Assembly (NCBI GenBank): GCA_035235625.1 | Contig: CP141142.1 | Coordinates: 19,788,995-19,852,994, forward strand | DNA from: Saururus chinensis | Taxonomy: Eukaryota; Streptophyta; Magnoliopsida; Piperales; Saururaceae | DNA: 64,000 nt | Direction of reading: 5' to 3' | In this document: one piece after another, positions 50,185-63,101 of the stretch | How positions within the stretch are numbered: the first letter of the stretch is position 1 | Layout of the letters: each line of letters starts with the position of its first letter | Translations under genes and position numbers: made by a program | The notes under the pieces: generated by a model | Told to the model about the DNA's origin: nothing | What the model saw: the letters and a program-made list of their open reading frames with translations, nothing else | Database searches by the model: none

Positions 50185-50313
50185 GGCCCCGTTTAGAAAG
50201 CGTTTTTAAGAAAAAAATATTTGACATTAAAAGAAGAAAATTATTTTTTCTTTTAAATTAAATTATTTGAGAAAGAGATTTGTTGGAGACCCTGCGACCT
50301 CCTAAACGGGGCC
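50185..50313. mobile_element. Small hAT-like MITE candidate
   Basis: Perfect 12-bp inverted ends GGCCCCGTTTAG (50185-50196) and CTAAACGGGGCC (50302-50313). This end sequence is common in plant hAT-type miniature elements. It is 129 bp long and AT-rich inside. An 8-bp target duplication was not found, so the assignment is tentative. It lies upstream of MES gene 2 and may be in its promoter region. Confidence 0.5.
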
Positions 50314-50694
50314 ACTTACGCAACCTCTTAAATGTCATTTTAGAGAGAAAAGAACTTTCTCCGGTACAAAAACGTCATTTTCAGAATAAGAGAAATTTGC
50401 TTTCCCTTTTTAACTCTCTCAGGAGGAGAATTAGTACGCGTTTTCCCCATTTGACGCAGCCTCCCAAACCGTAAACCCTAAATCGACTCCAATATTATGC
50501 GTGTCCACCTGATTTTTTAACTACGGAATCAATAATAGCGGCGCCCACTAAATAATTTCTATGACAGTTGCAGAAGCTCACAATTATTGTCGGGTGATTT
50601 GAATCACGTTGCTTATAGCGTCACGCGATTTGAGAGATGTTCCCCGCGCAAATCCGACAACAAATAAGACCGGTCCTACGTAACCAGTCGAATA

Positions 50695-50885
50695 ATGTTA
50701 ACGTGACGTTAAAAACTGTACGTGAAAAGTCTACATCATTTATGGAAGAACATTTTATAGATCCTATTCTTAATAAAATAAACTTTTTAAAACGTTTTCT
50801 ACCGTCATCATTAATAAATAGGACCCATTTGATAGGTCCCATTTTTGGCAGACTTTTCACCTACGTTTTTCACGTAAGCATTTAC
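50695..50885. mobile_element. Foldback MITE candidate
   Basis: Imperfect hairpin about 190 bp long. GTGAAAAGTCT (50722-50732) pairs with AGACTTTTCAC (50850-50860), CCTATTCTTAATAA pairs with TTAATAAATAGG, and the outer ACGTGA pairs with TCACGT. There is no coding capacity. Ends are approximate and no target duplication was read. Confidence 0.5.
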
Positions 50886-51935
50886 TGGCACCATAAAATA
50901 AAGATAACACTTACCTAACGTGGCCCCACGCAACCACTCACCTAGTCACCACTTCTGCAACCCTGTCATTCATGCGTACGCTTACGCCACCTCTGTTACC
51001 TCCCCGACGCCATCTATGTCTACTATTTTGTCGTTGTTACTTGCTACGACCAATTTCTTTGGCACCTCCATAATTATGTAGTCATTACTAATAGCCACTT
51101 AAAACGTTTACCAACCCTCCAACAAACTTTGGCAAGCCATATGTAATATATAAATCTTACAAATAATTTTATGTCATATTAGATATTCGTTGGCAACTAT
51201 TCTTATTGTGCCCCACCCTTTTTTTCTACTTTGTCCGCACCCTCAACACTACTATTATCATCACCAGTACTATACCATGATAGCTATATGTAATAAATAT
51301 ATATGATACAGAATCTAGTATAATTATACTATAAACATTATCACTTTGTCAAACCTTATATCTATTACATCTCGCCATCTACTTATTTTTGCCATCATGC
51401 TACCCTTTGCACCACTGCCACTTCCATCAAGTTCCCACATAGCTGTATAGGATATACATTTATTGTGTGGACTGCTCTACATGCCTTATAGTATAAAATT
51501 AGTATAAAGTACCACCTCCTCTACCAGCCCTATGGTAGCTAGATTTAGTTGTTGGTATGCTCTTGTAAAAGGCATGACACTTTTGGAGGGACAGAAGAAC
51601 TTGGCTAAGGGGCATCATGGATGGATGGAGTACTAGGTGTAGAGGTAGAGTAGAAGGGCATTGTAAATAGTGTAGAGGTCCTATCGAGTGGAGAGGTGGA
51701 TGGGCTTATTAGAGGGGTATCACGGAGAGGTAGAGGACTATTCAGATATTCTGAGCAGCTTGGCAGAGGGCCTAACGAAGGAGGGGAAAGGTTGGAGGGT
51801 CAAACAGATGGAGTAGAGGGCATTGTGGATGGGCAAAGGGGTTGTAGAGGTAAAAGGCTGATGGAGGGAAGGAAGGGAAAAAGTAGGTGGTGGTCACCGA
51901 TGACTGGATCTAACATCCATAGGGGCTAACAAAGG
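50886..51935. other. Gene-free region
   Basis: 50900-51540 is AT-rich with C-rich words. 51560-51900 is GA-rich with loose repeats such as GTAGAGGTAGAG and GGGCATTGT. The open frame at 51696-51929 is biased sequence without motifs. No gene is supported. Confidence 0.5.
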
Positions 51936-52489
51936 TGATAATTATCATGCCCCTTTACTCAAATCGGGCAGAAATACGACATTTTTCTAACCCAAGACCC
52001 CTGCTAGATCAAAGTATGCAGTCGCCACTTTATCTTAAAAGTAATTACCCCAAAAAATAATAAAAAATTAAATAAAAAATATTAGTCATAAGTATAAGCT
52101 TTCTTCTACACATTTGAATTCAAAGTCGTAAAAAAGTTCTAAACTATCAAGATAATAGACAATTCCATACCTATCATAAGGAAAGATCTATCTCGACATC
52201 ATTATAATGTCTCAAAGTTACGTCACACATCAACTACTAATTATGCCCACTTAACATCCTGTAAGTCTTCAGCTTGCTCACAAAATAAAGCATCTTGAGT
52301 ACCTACTTGGCACAATCACATAGAAGATCCCCAAGAGATACCCAAAACTAAAACAATTAGGTGAGTATGCTAGTAAGGATTTGAAAACACAGATAAATAT
52401 TCCCATTAACGGGGTCATATGAATATCTATATGTATAAAATAAATCTTGTGTAATATCGGTCTTAAGATCTCTACAATACATGAAACCC

Positions 52490-52699
52490 CTTACACAATA
52501 TTGTCTCTATCATGCATCAATAATTACACACAAAACATGTGTAAATATCTTAATAACATATTTAATTCCCTACACAAAACCTATGTAAATATCTCAATAG
52601 TCTTAAAATTCTTTACACAAAACCTGTGTAAATATCTCAACAATGCATCAAGTTCACTACACAAAACTTGTGTAAAAATCTCAATTATGCAAATATTCT
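52490..52699. repeat. Tandem repeat with CTACACAAAACCTGTGTAAA units
   Basis: Four to five degenerate units of about 55-60 bp. Each carries CTACACAAAACCTGTGTAAA (itself a dyad, ACACA/TGTGT) followed by TATCTCAA. A further unit follows the inserted LTR at 54593-54650, so the array was cut in two by the insertion. Confidence 0.75.
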
Positions 52700-54592
52700 T
52701 GTAACACCCCGCTTTTTCGATTACGTCTAACCAAGAGGGTTAGAGGTAATTAGTGAATTTTTTGATAAATTATAGAGGGTTTCAACCTTTAAAACCTCTG
52801 TATATGAGTAGTGCTCGAAGAAATGAGTGTAACGAATCAAAGAATGGGCAAAACGGAGGTCGGGACCGAAAATTATGACCTCGAGAAGAGTAGAAAATAG
52901 GCTAGACCCACTTAGTAAGATCACAATGCTTTAAGTAGGCTAGTATCGAATGGCTCATTGATACGAGTCCAACGGTACCAAAAACGCACAAATCCGAATC
53001 TAGGGTAAGGAGATACGCGCGTTTATAGATTGAAACATATAAAAAAAATAAAAAAATAAGAGGTGTGCGCAACCATGGCGCGCGTAATGCATGGCCACGA
53101 TGTGCGGTCATTGCGTGCATTATGCATGGGCATCACACGGCGTGAAACAATGGGTGCCACCAGTGCACCACGCGTTTCTGCAGGCGCCGCTGCCATTTCT
53201 GGCGGCGTGGCGCCGCGGTTTCAGCGGCTCGGGGGCCTATTTATACCCCATTATGTTCTGTTTTTCAGGCAGTTCTTCTTCTCCCCTGTTTCTGACCGTT
53301 CTGAGTCCGATTAAGGCCGTTTAAAAGGCGTTCTTAAGTAAATCGAGTGTGCTCTACGCAATGGAGTGGTCCTTTCTTTGAGTTGGAGGCTGTATAAAGA
53401 GGAATCACCCCAAGAGAATGAGAGTTTATGCCAGCTGTCCTCGAACACTGACAATCTTCTTTTTTTATGTTTCTGAGCATCCTAGTTTCGATTTAGTCCA
53501 TCTAAGAGGCATTCTTAACTAAATCAAGTATGCTCTTCGTGATGGAGGGGTCTATTTTCTGAGTTGGCTATTCGTATGAGGAGGAAAGGCCCCGAGATAA
53601 GGAAAGGCCCTGCCTATCGTCCTCCAGCACCAGAGTAAGAAAAAGGGGCCAGGAGCAAGACGGGATTCTGTCCGAAGTTGCCGGGCTACAACAAGAGAAG
53701 TAATCCAGAGTAGGGGAGGCTCTGTCTCCCACTGAAGAGCCATGATGTGTGAGAAACATTCTCAAGTAGGGGAGGTTTTATTTGCCAAGGAGAATGTTTG
53801 TACGTAGTCTTTCAGTGCAAGACAAGGAACGTATGGAGGCTAGATGAAGCTCCGTCTACTGCCTTTGGATCCTAAGGGGAGGACGCCAAGAAGGAACGAG
53901 CAACTCCGAATACTATTACCTTATGAGACATGATGGGAGCAAGTATTTCTGACCTTCCGTTTAAATTATAGAGCTGCATGTGCTAAATTAGGATGTGTGT
54001 GATGCTTTGATCTTGTGTGTTCTAACCTGCTATGCTTTGATGTGACATGTTTATGTTCCGTCTTACTCTAAGGTAGAGCAAGACATATGGTGTATGTGTG
54101 TTTGGTCTCGGCTCAGTGATAGAACGATACGTGTGTATGTGATTTTATTGGCTTATTAATTTCCGCTTGACTCAGATATATGATGAGTTTTTGTATAACT
54201 CTAACTAAATATCAATATATATGTATTTTAACGTACATAATTTTGTGATGCTTGTTGTATGTATTAGCCGTTAGGCAGAACTATGTTCAGATCCGATCAT
54301 ATTGGAGTAATATCCAATACGTACATAAGCAACCAACGGCAAGGCAATGTTGGCTCGATCCAAATTAATTATAAATATATATTTTAATTTTGTTTTACAC
54401 ACGATGAACTATGAAGCTTCATTGTGTGTATGTGTCCGTTACAACCTAAGTCTACGTATAGGAAGCGTTGAAGCTCCGTAGTGCGTAGACGAATATTGTA
54501 CCTCTTGCACACAGACGATGATTCCTAACTTAAGAAAAGATAAAATTTTTTATTAGTGATTTTGTGGGCCCAGCTTGGGTCGGGTCGTTACA
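52700..54592 (+). mobile_element. Solo gypsy LTR (1.9 kb), Tekay-like ends
   Basis: It starts TGTAACACCCCG and ends GGGTCGTTACA, the end sequences typical of Tekay/Del chromovirus LTRs. Flanks are ATTCT (52695-52699) and ATTCC (54593-54597), a 5-bp target duplication with one change. The same tandem array lies on both sides and no coding region is present, so it is a solo LTR inserted into another LTR. Open frames within it are not genes. Confidence 0.8.
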
Positions 54593-55629
54593 ATTCCCTA
54601 CACCCAAAATTGGTGTAAATATATCAATAATGCATCAAATAAAGATAGAAGAAATCTCGATACCCAAAGACACTTAATACTTGTCTACCCGGTATTCCAA
54701 GCTAGAATTACAAGAGAAAACCTAACACCCATGTGGACTAAAATGTCAAATACATGGTCAAGTTGATGCACACAGACATGACCAACCTAAAGCTCACCTC
54801 CAAATGTCTTGATAAGTGTTACAATCATCTTGACTCGCAGAGGATCCCGCCCTTTTGGAAACAAAAACCCTATCTTTTTGGATAGAGAACCCCACCCTTT
54901 CGGAATGGAAAACTGATTCATTTAAAACCCAATACAACCAATCCAAAAAATTATGGAAAACCATAACTAATTATGGTAAAACATAGCTAAACACGATTCA
55001 GTAAGCAATTTTCATAATGCATGAGGCATAATTAATACATAAATAATGTTGTATGTATTTAAGCTTTTATACTATAACTCTATAATTCTTTACTAGTTAT
55101 ATGCAAGAGACATGGGAAAATTATCAATTTTTGGTTTAAAATTAAGTACATAAGTCAAAATTACTTGGGTACTCAATTAGGCATCTGGGTGATCGATCGG
55201 GCCATAAAACAAGCAAACAAGACCTTTGGGTTATTGATTGTTCTGTTGGGTAATAGATTGACCCTGAAAATACAACTCATGAAAAGCTTGGCCAATCAAT
55301 CGCCCTTAGGGCGATCGATCAGGCTGTTGCAGGAATAAGGAATTAGAAGATATAAACATTTTAGATCAATTAGCCCTTAGGGGTGATCAATCGAACAACC
55401 ACATAACTACAAAAATTGTGATTTTTAACCAAATAAAAGTCTCATTAACCATCAAAACATCGTAAATTTTTGCATAAACATCATCTAAACATTAGATATA
55501 ATCACTACAACAAAAAAGACTATTAGCGACGCATTTACACATCGCTAATAGTCCCATAAGCATCTCTAATGACTATTAGCAACGCAAAAAAATCGTCATC
55601 ATAAGCGTCGAAAAAAGCCTAGGCGCTAT

Positions 55630-57029
55630 TGATCGTTTATAACAAGGTAATTGTACTAAGATAAGTATTTAAGGGTTGTCGAACCTCAGGGACGGATGGG
55701 TTATTACTAAATCTAAAGAGGAATTTGTTGATTAAAAACTAAAACAAACTTAAACTTAAATTAAGCAAAAGAAAGGAATCAACTAGTTTAAAATAAGAGA
55801 TTAATTTGATAGAAATTACTTAGGAAATTGAATCCACTATAGAACCATAACAATTCCTTAACTCTTAATCTAAATCTAGTGTGAACATGAACAAGTATTC
55901 TCAGCTACAAGCTAGAATTACTTCAAAAAGAATCATTAATTAACTTCCATGGCATGAACTATCTTCGACAATAGCACGGATCATCTACACTAAACTAGCT
56001 ATAGGCATGACCCGTCTAATCTTAGTATAACTCATCCAAGTCATTAATTATCTGAACATTAAAACTATTGTATGAACATCTCATCTAAATCACAGAAATT
56101 AGAATCGATGCAAATATCAAAACCACATCAATCTATCATCTACAAGACAATAAATCAACATAGACTTGAATAAACATGAAAAGCTCTTCTATTAAAAAGG
56201 AAATCCATATCATACAATTGTCATCATTCACAACTGAGATCTAAATTAAAAAGAAAAGAAACTGAAACTTATCTATAGCTTCATCAACTCCTAAGTAAAA
56301 GAAAAGTCTAGCCTTCCATGGTAGAAGAAAGCACTTGAATCTCCATTAGAAGCTTTGAGTTTTCTTCCATCTTCTTCTTCCTTTTTCTCCTCTTAAAATC
56401 TACTGGAATCCCCCCAATTTTAAGCCAAATATATCTTTTTATAGGCATAAGTTCCGTAGGAAGAAGTCCAATATGAAAAGGAATAGAATTTGGGTCAAAC
56501 AAGGAAACTGCACGTTATGCCGATCGATCGCCCTGCATGCCTGATCGATCGGCTACACTGTATTTTCATCTGAATTCACGTTATCCCGATCGATCGCCCT
56601 GCATGCCCGATCGATCGGATACAGTGTTTCTGCATTCCTAGACAGTTCATATTCTGTTCATTAAGCTTTCCTTCGTGTCCATATTAATTTCTAACTTGTT
56701 TATAACTCCGAAAAGTTGTCCAAATCACTTTAAAGTATGTGAATACTATTTTTAATCATTTCAAACATCGTCCAAGTACTTCGATAAGCGCACTTTACCT
56801 ACAAAACATAAAATATTATACTTTAGACATGTAGAAAGTAACTAAAATTCCATCTTGATTTAAATACATGTCTAAACAACTAATAACTACAAAATTATTA
56901 ATAATTAAACTAAAATACTAATATCTATCTTAATCTAAATAAACTATAATTAACTCTAAATTAACCTAATCTATACTAGCAAATAAGGTAAAAACACATA
57001 TAAAATAGATATAGATTTCATACTTATCA
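55630..57029 (-). repeat. 3' LTR of the Athila-like element
   Basis: 1400 bp, bounded by TGATCG and TTATCA. It has two GATCGATC dyad pairs at about 56520-56620. It matches 61681-63101 throughout, apart from scattered changes and a short length difference near the start. A polypurine-type sequence adjoins it on the right, at about 57030-57045 (minus strand GGTTTAGGGGTATT). Confidence 0.9.
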
Positions 57030-57045
57030 AATACCCCTAAACCTA

Positions 57046-58945
57046 TATTTTGCTAGTCCTCGAGCAAAATAAAAACAAAGTAAAACAACTAATCTTGAAA
57101 AATAAATAAAAGCCACTTTCGTATGGAATCACGATTGCATTTAACATATGCAACAAGCCTTTAAACCCCTAGGTGTCCCTAGTTGGACGAGTTGTGTCTC
57201 GTGAGGGTTTGCAGTAATGATACCCACAAACATCGAAACCTAAGAAAAATAAAACAAACAGACAAGAAAACAAAAATTTGAAAAACAAATTTCTCTTAAA
57301 AACATATAACTATTTCTAAAAAGAACCAACCACAAATACTTGAAACAAGTAAACAATTAAGATCTGATCACTTTAAAGTAAGGAATAATCCATTCTATAA
57401 CCCCATCTTAGAAATAATTGTGCAACTACATATATACATTTCAAAAACATAAAGTGTAGAAACTTTGTAGTTATACAATTTCATTCTTTATTAACAAGCA
57501 TATCTTATGTGACCCATTAACTAAGCTCATTAAAGTTCACTAACTCAAAAATATAACAATGACAATCTTTCATCCTTAACATCTCATAATAAACCTTCAT
57601 GTAATAGCCTTCAAATTTCAATTAAATTCAGGGAATAAGAGTATAATATATATCAAAATATGACTTGTGCAATACTTAGTTCTATTAAGCTTTCTAAATA
57701 GTCCATGTAACAAGCGTTAGGCCAGTGTCCCTAATCCAGTTGGCTCAAGGCACTAGGTGTTTAAACACCCCTCAGGCTTAATAACTCGAACTATAAAGGC
57801 TACAGAACCAAGCAAGTTATAAAAAAATTTATCTCAACTTTTCACCTTTTGACGTGATCCCTTATACTTGCCTAGGCACAAGGTCCGGTTACTCAGTAAA
57901 AAGAGAAACAAACCTTTTTTTTTCTTTTTTTTTTTCATTCAATCTATTTTTTTTCAACTTTTTTTTTTCATTTTTTTTTTCATTCTTTTTTTCTATACAC
58001 ACTTATCCCATTTTTTTTCAAATAAAAGCTAAACATAAAGATCTATCATAAAATAAAAAAAATTACTCAATTGCCAAGTTTTTAAAAATATATACTCAGT
58101 TAAAGATATCCCACTAAGATTACAAGTAATAAATCATAAAATTATATTCTTACAAGTTTCAAGTGTGTGAAATGTGATTTAAAAATATAAGAACAATTAT
58201 CGAAGATAAAGAAAATAAAATAGAAATTACTCACTTAATCATTTTCATCACTTAATTAAGTACTTGAACTTTCTTCATGAAATTGATCTCTTTAAAAATA
58301 GACATATACTTTTAAAAGAAAATAAGCGATAAAACCCACTTAAAAGTAAAGAAAACAAAAGAAAAGCAAAAAATACTCTAAAACATCCTAAAAGAAAAAT
58401 AATAAAGAAAAATATCGTTCTACACCCCCAAACCTAAACTGAACATTGTCGTCAACGTTAAAGAAAATATATACTACAATGACAAGAATAAGTAAGAGAG
58501 GGAAAGAAAGATATCACCTGAAAGTAGAACTAATCCACTAATCTGAAAATGAAGTACATAGGATTGGAGAAAACATGAGAAACATACATATCAAGAGCAA
58601 TTTCCCAAACCTTAAGTATTATATCCCATAAAAGAAGAAAAACTATAATGAGAAAAAAAACTGAGAAAATAACTAAATAAAACCTAAATGAAGCAAAGAA
58701 AATAATCAAAAGGAAAAGAAATATATCAAAAACATGGGTTGCCTCCCAAGAAGCGCTAAGTTTATTGTCTTCAGCCAGACATTGCCAACATTCTCAAATA
58801 TATCAGGGCGGCTGGTAGATATTAGCATTAGCTCTTCTCTTAAGTCTCTAAAAAGATGATGTAGAAAAATTAGAAGACATGACTTGATTATGGGCTGGTG
58901 CTACGAAAGATGGACCTCTATCATAAGCATCAAATCTAAAATTGT
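57046..58945. other. Non-coding 3' interior of the Athila-like element
   Basis: About 1.9 kb between protease and 3' LTR, with no pol domains. It includes a T-rich stretch at 57919-58018. It occupies the place where reverse transcriptase and integrase would lie in a full Athila element. Confidence 0.6.
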
Positions 58946-61378
58946 CTACCTAAAACATTCAACATTAGAAGTTGCAGGCAAATGGTTAGACACATCAAAA
59001 ATATTTAGTTGCACTTTCATATTCCCAAAAGTCATCTCCATTACCCCCGTCCTATAATTTATGCATGCATTAGCTGTGGCTAGAAAAGGACGACCTAGAA
59101 TGATAAGAATCTGATATGTGGGGTTGGCACCGGTTTCCATATCTAAGACAATAAAATCAACAGGGAAAAAGAACCGGTCAACCTTCACTAAGACATCCTC
59201 AATAACTCCTCGAGGCTTACGCACAGAATGGTCGGCTAGCTGCAAGGTAACTGATGTAGGCTGCAATTCACCTAACCCTAATTTCTCATACACCGAGTAA
59301 GGGAGTAGATTGACACTCGCACCAAGGTCAAGGAGGGCTCTATTGATGAAGTGATCACCTATGGCACAAGAAATAGTAGGTACTCCAGGGTCCTTATACT
59401 TAGGTGGGGTGTCAAACTTCAAAAGAGAGCTAACTTGCTCGGTGAGAAAGACCTTCTTAGACACATGGGTCTTAGATTTACACTTTTGAGTGTATAGGTC
59501 TTTGAGGAACTTAGCATAAGCGGGGACTTGCTTAATGACATCTAAGAGGGGGAGATTAATTTTGACTTGTTTAAAAGTCTCAAGAATATCATCCATCTTA
59601 GCTATGTTTTTCCTAAATGGTGGGGTCATGTCAAGACACTGAGGAAAGGGTGCCCTAGGGATATAAGATCCATCGGAAGAGGTCTTGGACTGTGGCTCTA
59701 AGGAAGGGGAAGGAGATACAAACTCCTTCTCATGTGGTGCACTAACTTCTACTTGAGGCTCATTAGGGACTGCCCTCTCTAACTCCTCACTCCTATCATC
59801 TGTCACTGGTGTCCCCCCAACACTCTTATCAACAATCCTCCCACTCCTCAAGGTCATTATGGAATTAACTTGTTCATTAGAGGGAGGAGCTCCCTCTACC
59901 TGAAATTGACCTTTAGGGTTTGGTAGGGGTTGACTTGGCAACGTCCCTATCTCTCTCTTGTTAATAACATTAGCTAGTTGTCCAATTTGGGCTTCTAACT
60001 TTGCTATAGATTGTGTGTGAGAGTGGAGGAGTTGGGATTGAGATTGAAGGCCTTGCAAGGCACTCAAGACCTTTTCTTCAAAACTTGGACTCCTATTGGA
60101 TTGGACATAGGAAGGTTGCACTTGAGGTTGGTGGATATGGGCTGGTGGGACTTGGAATAGTTGCCTAGGGAGTTGGTTACCCATAACCCCTTAGTTTTGT
60201 GTATGCCAAGAAAAGTTAGGATGATTCATCCACCCAGGGTTATATGTGTTTGAAAATGGATTGTTCTCAGCCCTATGGAAGGATTGGGTGGCATTCACGT
60301 GGTCTTGGACAAGCTCAGAAAATTGAGAGGCAGAGGGGCACTCAATGATAGTATGGGCTGGGCTAAGGCATATTGTGCATGCATCTTGAGTGAAGGGAGT
60401 GGGCTGATGGGTTGAAGTCATAAGGAGGTCAAGTTTCCTACTCAAAGTATCAACTTTGGAGGAAAGGTCTAATGGGTTTTTGACTTCATACAAGCCACCC
60501 CTAGAGGGGGCATTGTTCAAGGTAGATAATCCACTCTCATTTCTATTCAACGCAGCATATTGAAGAGAATTTTCACTCAAGTCTTCAAAAAGTTTTCATG
60601 CCTCATTTTCATTTTTTAACAAGAAGGTACCCCCACAACTTGCATCAACAAGATGACGGTTTTGTTTAGTAAGACCCTCATAAAAACGTTGCACTAATTG
60701 CCACTTAGGGATAGCATGATGAGGACACCTCCTAAGAATGTCCTTAAGTCTATCCCAACTCTCATGGAACTGTTCAGTGGGAAGTTGGGCAAAAGTGGTT
60801 ATGGCCTTTCTCATTTGGTTGGTCTTACCTATGGGGAAGTACTTTTTAAGGAACTCTTGTTGCATTTGGGCCCATGTTGTGATAGTGTTTGGCTCTAATG
60901 AGTGAAGCCATTCCTTAGCCTTATCTTTCAATGTGAAAAGAAAAAGGCGAAGTTTAACAGCTTCATCAGTTAAATTTGAGAGCTTAAAAGTTGTGCATAG
61001 TTCTAAGAAGTCATCTAGGTGCCTATACGGGTTTTCATTATTAAGCCCATAAAAGGATGGAAGCATATGAATGACATTGAGCTTAATTTCATAATTTTGA
61101 GCAGCAACCGCTGGCAACCTAATGCATGAAGGAGAGGTGTACTCATTGGGAGTGTAATACTCCCTTAGAGCTTTAAGTGGTGAATCTACTAACTGATGTT
61201 CAGCCATGATGGGGTAAGAAGTAGTGTGGGTGGAGGAATTAGTGGGAGAGTTTGGGGGTGTAGGGATGTAGGTCGAGGGCAACTCAGCTCTCCTACATGT
61301 CCGCTCAGGCTCAGGGTCAAATGGTACTAATCGGGGGAGTAAGGAGCAATGACCACGCATACACCACAAACACACCAC
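58946..61378 (-). pseudogene. gag-protease coding region of the Athila-like element
   Basis: Minus-strand retroelement coding region. The gag (retrotransposon gag family) has FYGLNNENPYRHLDDFLELC, FTLKDKAKEWLHSL and FLKKYFPIGKTNQMR. Next is a canonical zinc knuckle C-x2-C-x4-H-x4-C (CTICLSPAHTIIEC). A Ser/Pro-rich linker follows, then a retropepsin domain with the DLGASVNLLPYSVYEKLGLG motif and ILGRPFLATANA flap region. No reverse transcriptase follows. Treated as a fossil with about two breaks. Confidence 0.85.
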
Positions 61379-61656
61379 ACAATTTTAAATGTGAAAAGGG
61401 GAAAAATAAGAAAAAAAACTAACTAAGAAAAGAACTAAAAATAAAGAGAGAAAAAGATCTTACAAACCGAAGAGAAGCACTATGCTTGTCGATGTCCACT
61501 TGTGGCCACAAGTGTAGAGAGCATGATCTTCAACTTAGCCTACAAAATTAAATTAACAAAAGGTAACAAACTAAAAATTAACCTAAAACCTAAAGTAAAC
61601 TGAATCTTAATTAGATAGAATTACCCTAATACTAATTTAGTAACAAATCAACACCG

Positions 61657-61674
61657 TCCCCGGCAACGGCGCCA
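61657..61674 (-). other. Primer-binding site (tRNA-Asp type)
   Basis: The minus strand reads TGGCGCCGTTGCCGGGGA, complementary to the 3' end of plant tRNA-Asp including CCA. It starts six bases from the LTR end. tRNA-Asp priming is characteristic of Athila-type elements. Confidence 0.85.
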
Positions 61675-61680
61675 AAAACT

Positions 61681-63101
61681 TGATCGTTTATAATTAAACC
61701 CTTTGCAAGTGTACAAGGTAATTGTACTAGGATAAGTATTTAAGGGTTGTCGAACCTGAGGGACGGATGAATTATCACTAAATCTAAAGAGGAATTTGCT
61801 GATTAAAAACTAAAACAAACTTAAACTTAAATTAAGCAAAAGAAAGAAATCAACTAGTTTAAAAGCAAGAGATTAATTTGATGGAATTTACTTAGGAAAT
61901 TAAATCCACTATAGAACCATAACAATTCCTTAACTTTTAATCTAAATCTAGTGTGAATATGAACAAGTATTCTCAGCTACAAGCTAGAATTACTTCAAAA
62001 AGAATCATTAATTAACTTCTATGGCATGAACTATCTTCGACAATAGCACGAATCATCTACACTAAACTAGCTATAGGCATGACCCGTCTAATCTTAGTAT
62101 AACTCATCTAAGTCATTAATTATCTGAACATTAAAACTATTGTATGAACATCTCATCTAAATCACAGAAATTAGAATCGATGAAAATATCAAAACTACAT
62201 CAATCTATAATCTACAAGACAATAAATCAACATAGACTTGAATAAATATTAAAAGCTCTTCCATTAAAAAGGAAATCCATATCATACAATTGTCATCATT
62301 CACAACTGAGATCTAAATTAAAAAGAAAAAAAACTGAAACTTATCTATAGCTTCATCAACTCCTAAGTAAAAGAAAAGTCTAGCCTTCCATGGTAGAAGA
62401 AAGCACTTGAATCTCTATTAGAAGCTTTGAGTTTTCTTCCATCTTCTTCTTCCTTTTTCTCCTCTTAAAATCTACTGGAATCCCCCCAATTTTAAGCCAA
62501 ATATATCTTTTTATAGGCATAAGTTCCGTAGGAAGAAGTCCAATATGAAAAAGAATGGAATTTGGGTCAAACAAGGAAACTGCACATTATGCCGATCGAT
62601 CGCCCTGCATGCCTGATCGATCGGCTACACTGTATTTTCATCTGAATTCACATTATCCCGATCGATCACCTTGCATGCCCGATCGATCGGATACAATGTT
62701 TCTGCATTTCTGGACAGTTCATATTCTGTTCATTAAGCTTTCCTTCGTGTCCATATTAATTTCTAACTTGTTTATAACTCCGAAAAGTTGTCCAAATCAC
62801 TTTAAAGTATGTGAATACTATTTTTAATCATTTCAAACATCGTCCAAGTGCTTCGGTAAGCGCACTTTACCTACAAAACATAAAATATCATACTTTAGAC
62901 ATGTAGAAAGTAAATAAAATTCCATCTTGATTTAAATACATGTCTAAACAACTAATAACTACAAAATTATTAATAATTAAACTAAAATACTAATATCTAT
63001 CTTAATCTAAATAAACCATAATTAACTCTAAATTAACCTAATCTATACTAGCAAATAAGGTAAAAAGGCATATAAAATAGATATAGATTTCATACTTATC
63101 A
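61681..63101 (-). repeat. 5' LTR of the Athila-like element
   Basis: 1421 bp, TGATCG...TTATCA, adjoining the primer-binding site on the left and the GCTAT duplication on the right. It has two GATCGATC dyad pairs at about 62592-62692, matching those of the other LTR. Confidence 0.9.

Larger units (their letters stand above)
51936..55502 (+). mobile_element. Gypsy-type LTR (outer), split by a solo LTR
   Basis: It begins TGATAATTATCATGCCCC and, like the LTR at 4401-7750, holds tandem arrays and GATCGATCGGG motifs (near 55190 and 55310), so it looks like a long gypsy LTR of a related type. A solo LTR is inserted at 52700-54592. The right end is not seen: a CACTA element starts at 55503, and the continuation would lie beyond the window. 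The assignment as an LTR is inference from start sequence and layout. Confidence 0.5.
55630..63101 (-). mobile_element. Athila-like Ty3/gypsy gag-protease-only (TR-GAG type) element, nested in CACTA
   Basis: A 7472-bp element read on the minus strand, with LTRs 61681-63101 (5') and 55630-57029 (3'), TG...CA ends (TGATCG...TTATCA) and a perfect 5-bp target duplication GCTAT (55625-55629 and 63102-63106). The primer-binding site, gag, zinc knuckle and protease are present; reverse transcriptase, RNase H and integrase are absent from the 4.65-kb interior. The LTRs are about 97% alike by eye, so insertion is recent, perhaps one to a few million years depending on the rate. Coding is nearly intact, with about two breaks. 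It would depend on proteins from a related full element. Confidence 0.9.
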
